64,000 nucleotides of DNA, from assembly GCF_002843385.1 (NCBI RefSeq), contig NZ_MVDE01000025.1, forward strand, positions 1-64,000, read 5' to 3'. The notes beneath the pieces are model-generated. The model was given only the letters and a program-made list of their open reading frames with translations. It did no database searches and was not told where the DNA came from. The DNA is from Labilibaculum manganireducens. Its GTDB lineage: Bacteria; Bacteroidota; Bacteroidia; Bacteroidales; Marinifilaceae. The translations under genes and the position numbers were made by a program. The stretch's first letter is position 1. Every line of letters begins with the position of its first letter. Below, in pieces: positions 51,897 through 60,039 of the stretch.

Positions 51897-53594
51897 CTAC
51901 TCATAACCAGGATTTTGCTCTAAAACAGCTCCTGTATTTAAATCAATTTCAGTTTGAGGAATTGGCCATAGATTCTGATAATCCTGAATACTTAAACCGG
52001 GATTTCCAGGATTGTTATTATAAGCACTAACACGTTCAACCAATTTCCCTAAACGCATAAGTGTTAACATACGCCATTCTTCTGTGTATAACTCCCGAGC
52101 TCTTTCATCCAGAATATAATCGATAGTCACATCGCCTGCTGATATCGGCTTAGCATTTGACCTTTTCCGTACTTCATTTATATCGTCGGCTGCCTTTCCG
52201 GGTTGTTTTAATCCCAAATATGCCTCTGCTCTTAACAAATAAGTTTCAGCCAAACGAATTGCATAAACATCTTTATGGTTTACACCACCTCCTGCTCTAG
52301 ATAAATCAGTGTAATGATCATTGGGAGCTGCAGCTTTCATGAAATAAGGATATATGTATTGGGTGGTATCTTTAAACGCACTTGAACGAGACTCGTACAA
52401 GCTCCAGTCAATTTCCATTCCATCGTATGCTGAATTCGGATTATTGAAATAGAAATGTCTTTTAATACAAGCCTCTGCATTTCTATAATCATTATCCCAG
52501 TCGCTTTTCCAAATACTATAAGCAGTGTAATTTGTAGGCCTTGACCATCCTACCGGACGTCCGAGTGTATCGCTGTATCCGGTATAAGAGCCATTATTAA
52601 TATCACCCAAAAAGGCTTTGTATCCGTCCGGGGTGTTACCCATTCGGTAATAAGCGCATCCATACCCTCTTTCTCCGGCATAAAAACCTCCTCCTGTTAC
52701 ATCAGGATCATTTTGTATCACCCAGATTGCTTCTTTATTGCTTCCCAGGTTATGGTTTTCTTTTGTAAACAGGTCGAAATAGACATTTTCGGAACCAAAC
52801 AAATTAGGTTGTGAGCCAAAACGTTCCCGCATTAAATCGTAACCGTAATCGTTGATTACATGTGTTGCGGCATCTACAGCCAACTGATATTTGTTTTGTG
52901 CCAAATAAGTTTCGCTTAACATGTGCCATGCAGCGCCTTGAGTTAATCGTCCGGCTGTAGCTTCTTGTCCGTTTACGGGAAGTTTATCAGCAGCAAAAGC
53001 AAAATCTTCTTCCATTAATTTATAGATGTCAGCTTTAGGTGCTCTTACAAAATTGGTTTTAGGAGTTGCAATCGGTTCTACTACCAATGGAACATCTCCA
53101 TATAATGTAACAAGAATACGATAATTGAAAGCACGGAAAAAACGGGCTTCAGCCAAATACATATTCTTTTTTTCTTCATTATTCCACTCCAGATTCTCGA
53201 TACCTGCAATTACTGTATTTGATTGATATACCAAATCAAAAGCTTTGGTCCAAAACCTTTCTGGCAAATCGCTGGTTGGTGTAATATCGGTATCCCAGTT
53301 ACTCATGTAACCTCCGGCCGGGTCTTCTCCGAAATAGGCCAGATCCGTTCCCAAGGCAGTAAAGACAAACATATATTTTTCGTTTATTGCCGAATACCAA
53401 TCGCGCCCTAAACTGTACAGTCCTACAACTCCCATTTCTACATCATCGGGCGAATTAAAAGCATTTGTTGTTGAAATAAAATCAAGAGGGGTTTCATCAA
53501 GTACATCTTCGTTACAAGAGTACATTCCCAAAAGTAAGAGTACCAAAGCGATACTTCCACTTATATATTTTTGTATTGAATTCTTTTTTTTCAT
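51897..53594 (-). CDS. SusD/RagB-family glycan-binding lipoprotein
   Basis: It has 565 residues. The lipoprotein signal runs to LLLLGMYSCNED (Cys near 27). It then follows the SusD pattern: DETPLDFISTTNAFNSPDDV, an N-terminal TPR-like part (AEARFFRAFNYRILVTLYGDVPLV), the mid part AWHMLSETYLAQNKYQLAVD, and the C-terminal domain with RLAETYLLRAEAYL and LDERARELYTEEWRMLTLMR. It caps the SusC channel at the cell surface and binds glycan. It lies 58 bases after susC, which is the normal pairing. The ligand cannot be given from sequence. Confidence 0.96.
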   Translation of the reverse strand: MKKKNSIQKYISGSIALVLLLLGMYSCNEDVLDETPLDFISTTNAFNSPDDVEMGVVGLYSLGRDWYSAINEKYMFVFTALGTDLAYFGEDPAGGYMSNWDTDITPTSDLPERFWTKAFDLVYQSNTVIAGIENLEWNNEEKKNMYLAEARFFRAFNYRILVTLYGDVPLVVEPIATPKTNFVRAPKADIYKLMEEDFAFAADKLPVNGQEATAGRLTQGAAWHMLSETYLAQNKYQLAVDAATHVINDYGYDLMRERFGSQPNLFGSENVYFDLFTKENHNLGSNKEAIWVIQNDPDVTGGGFYAGERGYGCAYYRMGNTPDGYKAFLGDINNGSYTGYSDTLGRPVGWSRPTNYTAYSIWKSDWDNDYRNAEACIKRHFYFNNPNSAYDGMEIDWSLYESRSSAFKDTTQYIYPYFMKAAAPNDHYTDLSRAGGGVNHKDVYAIRLAETYLLRAEAYLGLKQPGKAADDINEVRKRSNAKPISAGDVTIDYILDERARELYTEEWRMLTLMRLGKLVERVSAYNNNPGNPGLSIQDYQNLWPIPQTEIDLNTGAVLEQNPGYE

Positions 53595-53652
53595 TTTATT
53601 GTTTTTAAAGTATTAATAACTGATTGTTTTGTTTTTACAATTAGTATTCTGA

Positions 53653-56600
53653 TTAAAAACTAATATTTACACCGCCAATAATACTTCTCATCATTGGGCT
53701 TCCTGTTTCAGGATCCCAGCCCGACCAATCAGTCCAGGTATAAAGATTTTTCCCACTTACATAAACCTTCAGGTTGTCGATTTTTAAACCTGACAGAAAG
53801 CTATTATCGAATGTATATCCTAAAGAAACATCTTGCAGGCGCACAAAACTTTTTCTTTGATATACTCCTGGATTTTTTTTCGGATTATAATAAATACCAG
53901 GAGCATCATTGACAGCATTATCTGGTCTCCAGTAATCGCGTATGGCTGTTCTGTTTAAACGGTAGGCAGAATCTGTTCCTCCCGCTACAACAGCTCCCGA
54001 ATTATTTCCAAGGTAATAGTTGTTCCCTCCTTGTATAGAATTTAAGAAGAAGCTGAATGTGAAATTTTTATAGGTTAAGATATTATTCATACTAATGCGA
54101 TAGTTCGGATCAGTTGTGCCAAGTATTTTTCGGTCTTCCTCGGCAGTAATTTCTCCATCGTCGCTTAAATCGCGCACTTTAAATTGTCCAGGGTAATAGC
54201 CTTCCATAATAGTACCGTTAAACAAATCTTCTTCCTGCCAAACACCATCGTTTACATAGCCGTAAATTGTGCTGATAGGTTCCCCTACAAACCAACTGTT
54301 CCCCAAGTCTTCAGTTACCTCGTCGTAGAGTTTGGTAATTTTATTTCGAACCAAAGAGAATGCAAAAGCAGTTTTCCATTTAAAATCGTGGGTTTTGATG
54401 TTTTCAGTAACAAGACTCACTTCAATACCATTGTTCTCTATTCCGCCAATATTGGTCCAAACACTAGAGTTACCGGTGGTTCTCGGAATGGATCTCTGCA
54501 CTAATACATCAGTTGTTTTTGCGTGATAAGCATCAACACTTCCAGAAATTCTGTTGCCGAAGAAATTGAAATCAACTCCCACGTTAAAAGAGGCTGTTTT
54601 TTCCCAACCTAAATCAGCATTCCCAAGCGAAGATGCATAGAGACCTACTGCAGTAGTGCCATCGAATACAGTTTCTGTACTTCCCATTTTTGATTGGCTG
54701 GCATACCGACCAATTCCCTGGTTCCCATTTACACCATATGACAAGCGGAGCTTAAGAAAATCCATCCAGTCCGCGTTGTCCATAAACGACTCTTCTGAAA
54801 TAACCCATCCGAGTGAAACCGACGGGAAGTTTCCAAATTTCTTATTTCCACCAAAACCCGAGAAACCATCTCTTCTGATTGTTGCTGTAAGTAAATAACG
54901 GCTATCAAAACTATAGTTTATACGCCCCATGTACGAGAGCGTATTCTCTTCGTAAGCCGAAGTAGAGACCTCCTGGTTTTCGCCAAGTTCCAAGGCATTA
55001 TATCCCAAAATTTCATTGGCAAAACCATAAGCATACAAATACGAGCCATCTCCGGAAACATTTTCACGACTGTATAAGAAATTTGCATTAATCTTATGTT
55101 TATCATCAAAAGTTCTGCTATAGGTAAATAAACTGTTTAATAACCATGTTCTTTGGTTCGAATTATCAACATAGCCAGAGCCGTCGGTTTTCGATCCGTC
55201 AGCCATAGAAGTTGGATAATAACGTGAGGTTTTATCAAAATCATAGGTTTTTGAATAATTCGCCTCATATTTTAACCCTTTTACCCAAGGAACTTTGATC
55301 GCCCCTTTTAATACCAGACTAAAATAATCTCTTGGCGAACTATCATCTGCCAACAAGTTTCCAAGCGGATGATAATTGTAAGATTCTTCGGCGATATAAA
55401 CCGGATAGTCTCCATTTTCATCGTACATATTTCCTAGCGGGCTTGCCTGCAAAGCATAACCGGCCGATGCACTAACACCCGAATAGTCACGGTGCGAAAA
55501 AGTTGGGTCAAAACCCAGAGTTAACCAGTCTGTAATTTCGCTTTCGAAACGACCGCTAAAAGTTAAACGTTCATAGTTGTCGTTCAGTAAAATTCCTTCC
55601 TGATCTAAATAAGAAGTTGACAAGTAATAATTGGTGCGATCCGTTTTCCCGGATACACTTAAACTGTACGACTGAATTGGTGCGGTTTGAAAAACTTCAT
55701 CAACCCAATCCACTTCTTTTCCTGCTAAGTAGTTAAGCTGTTCTTCTTCGGTTCTCAGGTACGATGCAACCAAATTGCGATCAGTAACATCAGGTCTAAC
55801 CGGACGTCCGTCGGCACTGGTTGGCCCGGTTTTATACCAGTCGTACAAATCCTGCTGGTAGTAGTAATCCACCAAACGAACTGCATATTGCTCTGCATCC
55901 ATAACATTCGTACGATCAGTGTTTGATAATCCCTGAACACCATAGTAAGCATTGAACGTAAATTTTGGTTTTCCTGAACTTCCTTTTTTTGAAGTAACAA
56001 CAAGAACACCATTAGCCGACCTTGAACCGTAAACAGCAGCAGCACTGGCATCTTTCAGAATGTCGACAGACTGAATATCATTAACGTTTAAATCGTTAAT
56101 ACTCCCGTTATAAATAATTCCATCTAAAACAATAAGTGGCTGATCACTTGCTGACAAAGAAGTTCTTCCCCTAATTGAAAAAGAGCCTCCATCGCCTGCA
56201 CTGGATCCTCCTGAAGCGTTCAATCCCGGCGAATACCCTTGTAAAGCCTGCACCAAACTGGTATTTGCTGCTTGCTCTTTCCCACCCATTTCCATGCGAA
56301 CAATTGAGCCGGTTAAGTCTTTTTTCTTCTGAGTACCGTAGCCAATAGCCACAACCTCATCCAAGCCAATGGTTTCATTTTCTAAAAGCACATCAATAGT
56401 TGTTTTTCCGGCAACTTTAATCTCCTCGCTTTTCATCCCTACAAAAGAAAAAACCAAGGTACTATTCTCTGGAATTTGTTTCAAATTATAAATTCCATCG
56501 ACATTAGTTGTAGTTCCCATGGTTGTGCCTTTTATAAAGACAGCAACACCTGGTAATGGGAAACTCTTAGAGTCAGTAACCTTACCCATTATTGTTTTTG

Positions 56601-56718
56601 AACCTGCTTGTCCTATAGCTTCCACGCTATGGAAAAGCATCAAAGGCAGAATTAGAAGATAAAGTATTAAATACTTTCTTCGTGAAATTTGTTCTTTCAC
56701 TTTTCGCATTACATTCAT
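53653..56718 (-). CDS. SusC/RagA-family TonB-linked outer membrane transporter
   Basis: It has 1021 residues. The signal peptide is about 1-37 (YLILYLLILPLMLFHSVEAIGQ); Met4 is an alternative start. It has a carboxypeptidase-regulatory-like domain (VTDSKSFPLPGVAVFIKGTT) and a plug with the RagA signature PLIVLDGIIYNGSINDLNVN and DILKDASAAAVYGSRSANGV. A TonB-dependent 22-strand barrel ends WSGWDPETGSPMMR...GGVNISF. TonB-dependent uptake of oligosaccharides is expected, partnered with SusD downstream. Its promoter and candidate HTCS operator lie about 280-345 bases upstream. Confidence 0.96.
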   Translation of the reverse strand: MNVMRKVKEQISRRKYLILYLLILPLMLFHSVEAIGQAGSKTIMGKVTDSKSFPLPGVAVFIKGTTMGTTTNVDGIYNLKQIPENSTLVFSFVGMKSEEIKVAGKTTIDVLLENETIGLDEVVAIGYGTQKKKDLTGSIVRMEMGGKEQAANTSLVQALQGYSPGLNASGGSSAGDGGSFSIRGRTSLSASDQPLIVLDGIIYNGSINDLNVNDIQSVDILKDASAAAVYGSRSANGVLVVTSKKGSSGKPKFTFNAYYGVQGLSNTDRTNVMDAEQYAVRLVDYYYQQDLYDWYKTGPTSADGRPVRPDVTDRNLVASYLRTEEEQLNYLAGKEVDWVDEVFQTAPIQSYSLSVSGKTDRTNYYLSTSYLDQEGILLNDNYERLTFSGRFESEITDWLTLGFDPTFSHRDYSGVSASAGYALQASPLGNMYDENGDYPVYIAEESYNYHPLGNLLADDSSPRDYFSLVLKGAIKVPWVKGLKYEANYSKTYDFDKTSRYYPTSMADGSKTDGSGYVDNSNQRTWLLNSLFTYSRTFDDKHKINANFLYSRENVSGDGSYLYAYGFANEILGYNALELGENQEVSTSAYEENTLSYMGRINYSFDSRYLLTATIRRDGFSGFGGNKKFGNFPSVSLGWVISEESFMDNADWMDFLKLRLSYGVNGNQGIGRYASQSKMGSTETVFDGTTAVGLYASSLGNADLGWEKTASFNVGVDFNFFGNRISGSVDAYHAKTTDVLVQRSIPRTTGNSSVWTNIGGIENNGIEVSLVTENIKTHDFKWKTAFAFSLVRNKITKLYDEVTEDLGNSWFVGEPISTIYGYVNDGVWQEEDLFNGTIMEGYYPGQFKVRDLSDDGEITAEEDRKILGTTDPNYRISMNNILTYKNFTFSFFLNSIQGGNNYYLGNNSGAVVAGGTDSAYRLNRTAIRDYWRPDNAVNDAPGIYYNPKKNPGVYQRKSFVRLQDVSLGYTFDNSFLSGLKIDNLKVYVSGKNLYTWTDWSGWDPETGSPMMRSIIGGVNISF

Positions 56719-56795
56719 AGTTTTAATTAATAAAATAAAGGTTATAGATTTTATATAAATTAGGTTCCAACTGCCGTTAACAGTTTGGTCTTTTA

Positions 56796-57000
56796 TTATA
56801 TACTTATTGATAATTTTGAATGATTATTACATTTTAGGTTCCCAGCCCTTTCATATTCTTTACCCAAAAGTTTCATAGCATCCCGATCGTAAATGCGACC
56901 ATTTTCAGTATCAACCTGAAAAGGTTTTCTAATAGGATTACTTCCCAAAACCCAAATATGATGGCTGTAAACATCGTTTTTTACAGAAGTAAGTATTCAA
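56796..57000 (-). pseudogene. Protein-like remnant in the susC leader
   Basis: On the minus strand a frame from about 56,998 gives VKNDVYSHHIWVLGSNPIRK, then DTENGRIYDRDAMKLLGKEY, then ERAGNLKCNNHSKLS to TAA at 56796. It has no start codon upstream before an in-frame stop. It reads like a real protein end, but I cannot name the family. It would lie within the roughly 270-base 5' leader of susC. Another frame gives a 33-residue hydrophobic peptide from an ATG, so the remnant idea is not certain. Confidence 0.45.
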
Positions 57001-57005
57001 AAGTA
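56998..57005 (-). promoter_or_regulatory. -7 element of the susC promoter
   Basis: TACTTTTG on the minus strand fits TAnnTTTG. It has the same sequence as the element at 59953-59960 before the fifth GH92, and the same distance (22 bases between) to the repeat pair upstream of it. The TSS would be about 56,990. Confidence 0.7.
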
Positions 57006-57027
57006 AACATGTGCACTTTCTTGATAT

Positions 57028-57064
57028 GGTGTTTTTGTTTCAGATAGAGATGCTTTTGTTTCAT
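57028..57064. promoter_or_regulatory. Candidate HTCS operator upstream of susC (two direct repeats)
   Basis: GGTGTTTTTGTTTCAG at 57028-57043 and GATGCTTTTGTTTCAT at 57049-57064, on the plus strand, have a 21-bp period. The second promoter at 59983-60019 has almost the same pair. Their matching position just upstream of the -33 region of each promoter suits an activator such as the AraC-type domain of the HTCS. Confidence 0.75.
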
Positions 57065-57234
57065 CTGTCAATTTTTTCTGCAAAAGGATAAAAAAGGCAA
57101 TAAGCCATTCTTCGGAAGCCATACATAACAACCACATAAAGAGACGTTTGACAACTTATTGAACTAAGGAACAACTAATGATTTTATTATGCCTTATTTT
57201 ATTTTTTTGAAACGAATAAGACACTTTTGAAACA

Positions 57235-57411
57235 TTATCGGAGATTGGTAGTGATAGAATACTGAGGAAAATACGAATCAAGTCCATGATCGTCCTCTCC
57301 TGCCAGAACGTAATTACAAATTGAGTCTAATAGAACATTGAAGCGCAAAGAATAAAAATCCCAGTATAACTTATTTATATACCTATCATCTTTATAAATT
57401 CGTTCAAAAAT
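57235..57411 (-). pseudogene. Remnant of an unidentified secreted protein between the fifth GH92 and susC
   Basis: On the minus strand from 57411: IFERIYKDDRYINKLYWDFY, then SLRFNVLLDSICNYVLAGED, then DHGLDSYFPQYSITTNLR and TAA at 57235. A TGA closes the frame upstream. The pattern WF-ER...D-x-(Y/F)...W...LR...VL.D resembles CotH-kinase or similar repeats, but this is a weak guess. It is read as the C-terminal stump of a lost gene. Confidence 0.5.
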
Positions 57412-57485
57412 TCATTTCTGTTCTATTATATACGTGGAATGAATTATTGCAGTAGATTCAAGTATATTACAATTGAACTCAACAT

Positions 57486-57535
57486 AAAAAAGGAAAGGAC
57501 TTCCCAATTGTTTTTAGCAATTCAAGAAGCCCTTT
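57486..57535 (-). terminator. Terminator after the fifth GH92 and SusE-like stump
   Basis: AAAGGACTTC and GAAGCCCTTT with inner CAATT/AATTG form a long imperfect stem, followed on the minus strand by CCTTTTTT. It lies about 75 bases beyond the stop of the SusE-like remnant, as would fit the end of the gene that remnant once belonged to. Confidence 0.65.
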
Positions 57536-57608
57536 TACTAACTAAAAAAGAAGCTGTCAACCGCGTTTAACGATCAACGTTATTTTAAACGGAACCATTT
57601 TATATCAA

Positions 57609-57785
57609 TTACAAATCATCTCCATACAAAGAGATTTCTCCAGTATTCACACAGTTTGTATTTTGCCAATTTGGGAATTTCACCAAAATACGAACATACC
57701 AAACCTGCACTCCAATCTCGTTTAAGTCAAACTCAAAACCTTCATAACGGGCAACCTTACCGCCGTCACTGTTGATAAACCCGTT
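57609..57785 (-). pseudogene. C-terminal stump of a SusE-like / discoidin-like surface protein
   Basis: On the minus strand a frame gives NGFINSDGGKVARYEGFEFD, then LNEIGVQVWYVRILVKFPNW, then VNTGEISLYGDDL and TAA at 57609. The ending W-YVRI-V..NW.....EISLYGDDL is like the carbohydrate-binding F5/8-type domain of the proteins that often follow susD in GH92 loci. The stump begins directly at the stop of the fifth GH92 in a different frame, with no start codon. A deletion probably fused the GH92 end to this end. The stop and terminator of the lost gene are kept. Confidence 0.75.
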
Positions 57786-57787
57786 AT

Positions 57788-59884
57788 TTATTGAGCGGTT
57801 GAGAAATCAATCTTCCCCCCGTTTTTTATCTCATTCCACTTGATCCAATACTTTTCGTGTTTTTTAGTATTTAGTCTTAATGATTTTATTTTAGAAGCAG
57901 TTTTTGAACCACCAGTAATAGATAGATTTCCACCGGGTAACTCGATGTTTACATTTGAAAACCGCGGAATATTGACTGAAAAATATCCAACTCCAGGCAC
58001 CATTGGATAAAGTCCAACGGACGCAAAAACATACCATGCTCCCATCGCTCCCAAATCATCGTTACCGGGGAGCCCGGAAGATGAGCTATTATATACTTCA
58101 TGAAAAATCCGTTGAAGAACTTTATTGGTTTTCGAAGGTGAATCAGTCCAATTGTATATCCAGGGAATTTGGAAATCTGGCTCGTTGCCGGCTGCAAACC
58201 AATCATCATCATAAGATGCATCAAGTCGAACAAAAAGAGAATCCAGCCTTTTTTCGGCTGCTCTTTTCCCGCCAATAGTATCAATTAAGGTTTCCAAGTC
58301 GTAAGGAACCATCCAGAAATAATTCTTATGGCTGGCTTCTCTCCAATCCGATTTAATACTTTTCCATTTGCCATTTTCATGTCTGGAACAAAGCCAGTTT
58401 AATTGTGGATTATATAGGTTTTTCCAATTCTCCGAGCGATTAATAAAGAACTCTGCTTCGCTTTCATAGTGTAACGATTGGCGAGCAAATTCACCAATAG
58501 CATAGTCGGCAGCAGTATATTCCAAAAGCATTGAAGCAGGTGCAATACCTACTTCATTGTATTCTTTTAAAAACGGACGAATTTCCCGATCCTGTGAATA
58601 TAAGTGTGGAATTGTCGCGCCTTTTTTCATGAAATCAAAGGCCCTTCTAACATCGAAGTCAGTTGCTCCAAAAGCAAAGGTATTGGCAATTAAGATAGAA
58701 GTTGGATCACCTTGCATAATGCCGGTTTCAATGTTGGCCAAAATCCACCGGCCATAACCACCGGCCTGATCTGCAAATTCAACCAGCGATTGCATCATAT
58801 CACCTGCTTCCCTTGGATAGAGCATTGCAAGCAACTGCGCCTGTGTCCGATATGTATCCCAAACACTAAACGAGCTGTATGCTTCGTGCCCTGTAGCAAC
58901 CTGATGAACCTGATAATCAGCTCCAATAAATTCACCGTTGGAATCGCTCACTACATTAGGATGAATTAAAGTATGATACAAATGCGTATAAAACTGTCTC
59001 TGTTCGTCTTGGCTATCACTTTTCACCTTAATCTTTCCAAGATGAGCATCCCATACCTTTGCAGTAAAATTTCGGTATGTCTCGAAGCTATTCTGCATTG
59101 CCGATTTTTTAAGGTTTTCGCGAGCATTTTCGACCGAAACAAAAGAAATGGCAATTCTATACTCCACTTCTTTATCTTCGTTGGTATCGAATGTAAAATA
59201 AGCTCCCGATTTTTTACCATAAGCGCGTTTTGCCGAATGGAGTAAAGTTCCTTTCATCCATGTTCCTGACCGATCTGCGTCGCGATCAAATTCAGCTGCA
59301 AAATAGATCGTATAGCGGGTTTCTGCTCCGCAAAAATCACCACCATAACTAAAACCTTCACATGTTGAAGGCGATGTTATTTCCACTGCAGCATTCTCAA
59401 CAAATGTTGCGTTTATGCCAGAGCCAATAAGCACGGTCCCGTTATTCGAATCAAAAGTAAACTTGGCAATACCCGAACGTTTGTTAACTGTCAACTCTGC
59501 AAGCGTGTTATCTTTCATACTTACCGAAAGATAGCCGGCATTTGCCTCATTAACCTTCTGGTATGGAATAAATTCATCCATGTCGTTTGGCGATTTTTTA
59601 AGTATTCCTGACAATGGCAACACCGGGAAATTACCCATATTAGCACAGCCGGCTCCACTTAATTGAGTGATGGCAAATCCATGTTGCGGGGTAAAAAAGC
59701 CAGGCGAAAATTGAACCATTCCAAACGGATAAGTCGCACCGATAAAACAATAACCACATCCAAGTCCATCTCCTTCACTACCAATTAGAGGATTTACTAG
59801 TTTTGATAAAGATTGTGCTCTCAAATGATTTGTTAAAAACATCATCAGAGCCAGCATAAAAATTAGGTTTATTCGATTTTTCAT
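57788..59884 (-). CDS. GH92 alpha-mannosidase-type enzyme (5 of 5)
   Basis: It has 698 residues. The signal peptide is LIFMLALMMFLTNHLRAQS, cut near residue 24, with no lipobox. GH92 N-domain: LVNPLIGSEGDGLGCGYCFI and GATYPFGMVQFSPGFFTPQH. The C-terminal motif is GLPGNDDLGAMGAWYVFASV, with Gly for the usual Ser. It is the gene nearest the HTCS, divergently transcribed from it, with a clear TACTTTTG promoter and a candidate operator. It ends exactly where the SusE-like remnant begins, so its 3' side is a deletion junction. Confidence 0.93.
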   Translation of the reverse strand: MKNRINLIFMLALMMFLTNHLRAQSLSKLVNPLIGSEGDGLGCGYCFIGATYPFGMVQFSPGFFTPQHGFAITQLSGAGCANMGNFPVLPLSGILKKSPNDMDEFIPYQKVNEANAGYLSVSMKDNTLAELTVNKRSGIAKFTFDSNNGTVLIGSGINATFVENAAVEITSPSTCEGFSYGGDFCGAETRYTIYFAAEFDRDADRSGTWMKGTLLHSAKRAYGKKSGAYFTFDTNEDKEVEYRIAISFVSVENARENLKKSAMQNSFETYRNFTAKVWDAHLGKIKVKSDSQDEQRQFYTHLYHTLIHPNVVSDSNGEFIGADYQVHQVATGHEAYSSFSVWDTYRTQAQLLAMLYPREAGDMMQSLVEFADQAGGYGRWILANIETGIMQGDPTSILIANTFAFGATDFDVRRAFDFMKKGATIPHLYSQDREIRPFLKEYNEVGIAPASMLLEYTAADYAIGEFARQSLHYESEAEFFINRSENWKNLYNPQLNWLCSRHENGKWKSIKSDWREASHKNYFWMVPYDLETLIDTIGGKRAAEKRLDSLFVRLDASYDDDWFAAGNEPDFQIPWIYNWTDSPSKTNKVLQRIFHEVYNSSSSGLPGNDDLGAMGAWYVFASVGLYPMVPGVGYFSVNIPRFSNVNIELPGGNLSITGGSKTASKIKSLRLNTKKHEKYWIKWNEIKNGGKIDFSTAQ

Positions 59885-59952
59885 AGAATATCAGTTTATA
59901 GTTTATTTTGTCTTAATTCTACTTTCAAAACAGGAGTAGTTTAAATTCTTTT

Positions 59953-59960
59953 CAAAAGTA
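59953..59960 (-). promoter_or_regulatory. -7 element of the fifth GH92 promoter
   Basis: TACTTTTG on the minus strand, about 70 bases before the GH92 ATG. It is identical to the susC element and 22 bases from the paired repeats. Confidence 0.7.
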
Positions 59961-59982
59961 TTGTCGTAAAATTCACACATAA

Positions 59983-60019
59983 GGTGTTTTTGTTTCATAT
60001 AGTGGTGTTTTTGATTCAT
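59983..60019. promoter_or_regulatory. Candidate HTCS operator between the fifth GH92 and the HTCS gene
   Basis: GGTGTTTTTGTTTCAT at 59983-59998 and GGTGTTTTTGATTCAT at 60004-60019 have a 21-bp period. The second repeat ends 20 bases before the HTCS ATG, so a bound regulator could also repress its own gene. The pattern matches 57028-57064. Confidence 0.78.
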
Positions 60020-60039
60020 TTGTTTATTTTAGTGCCATC

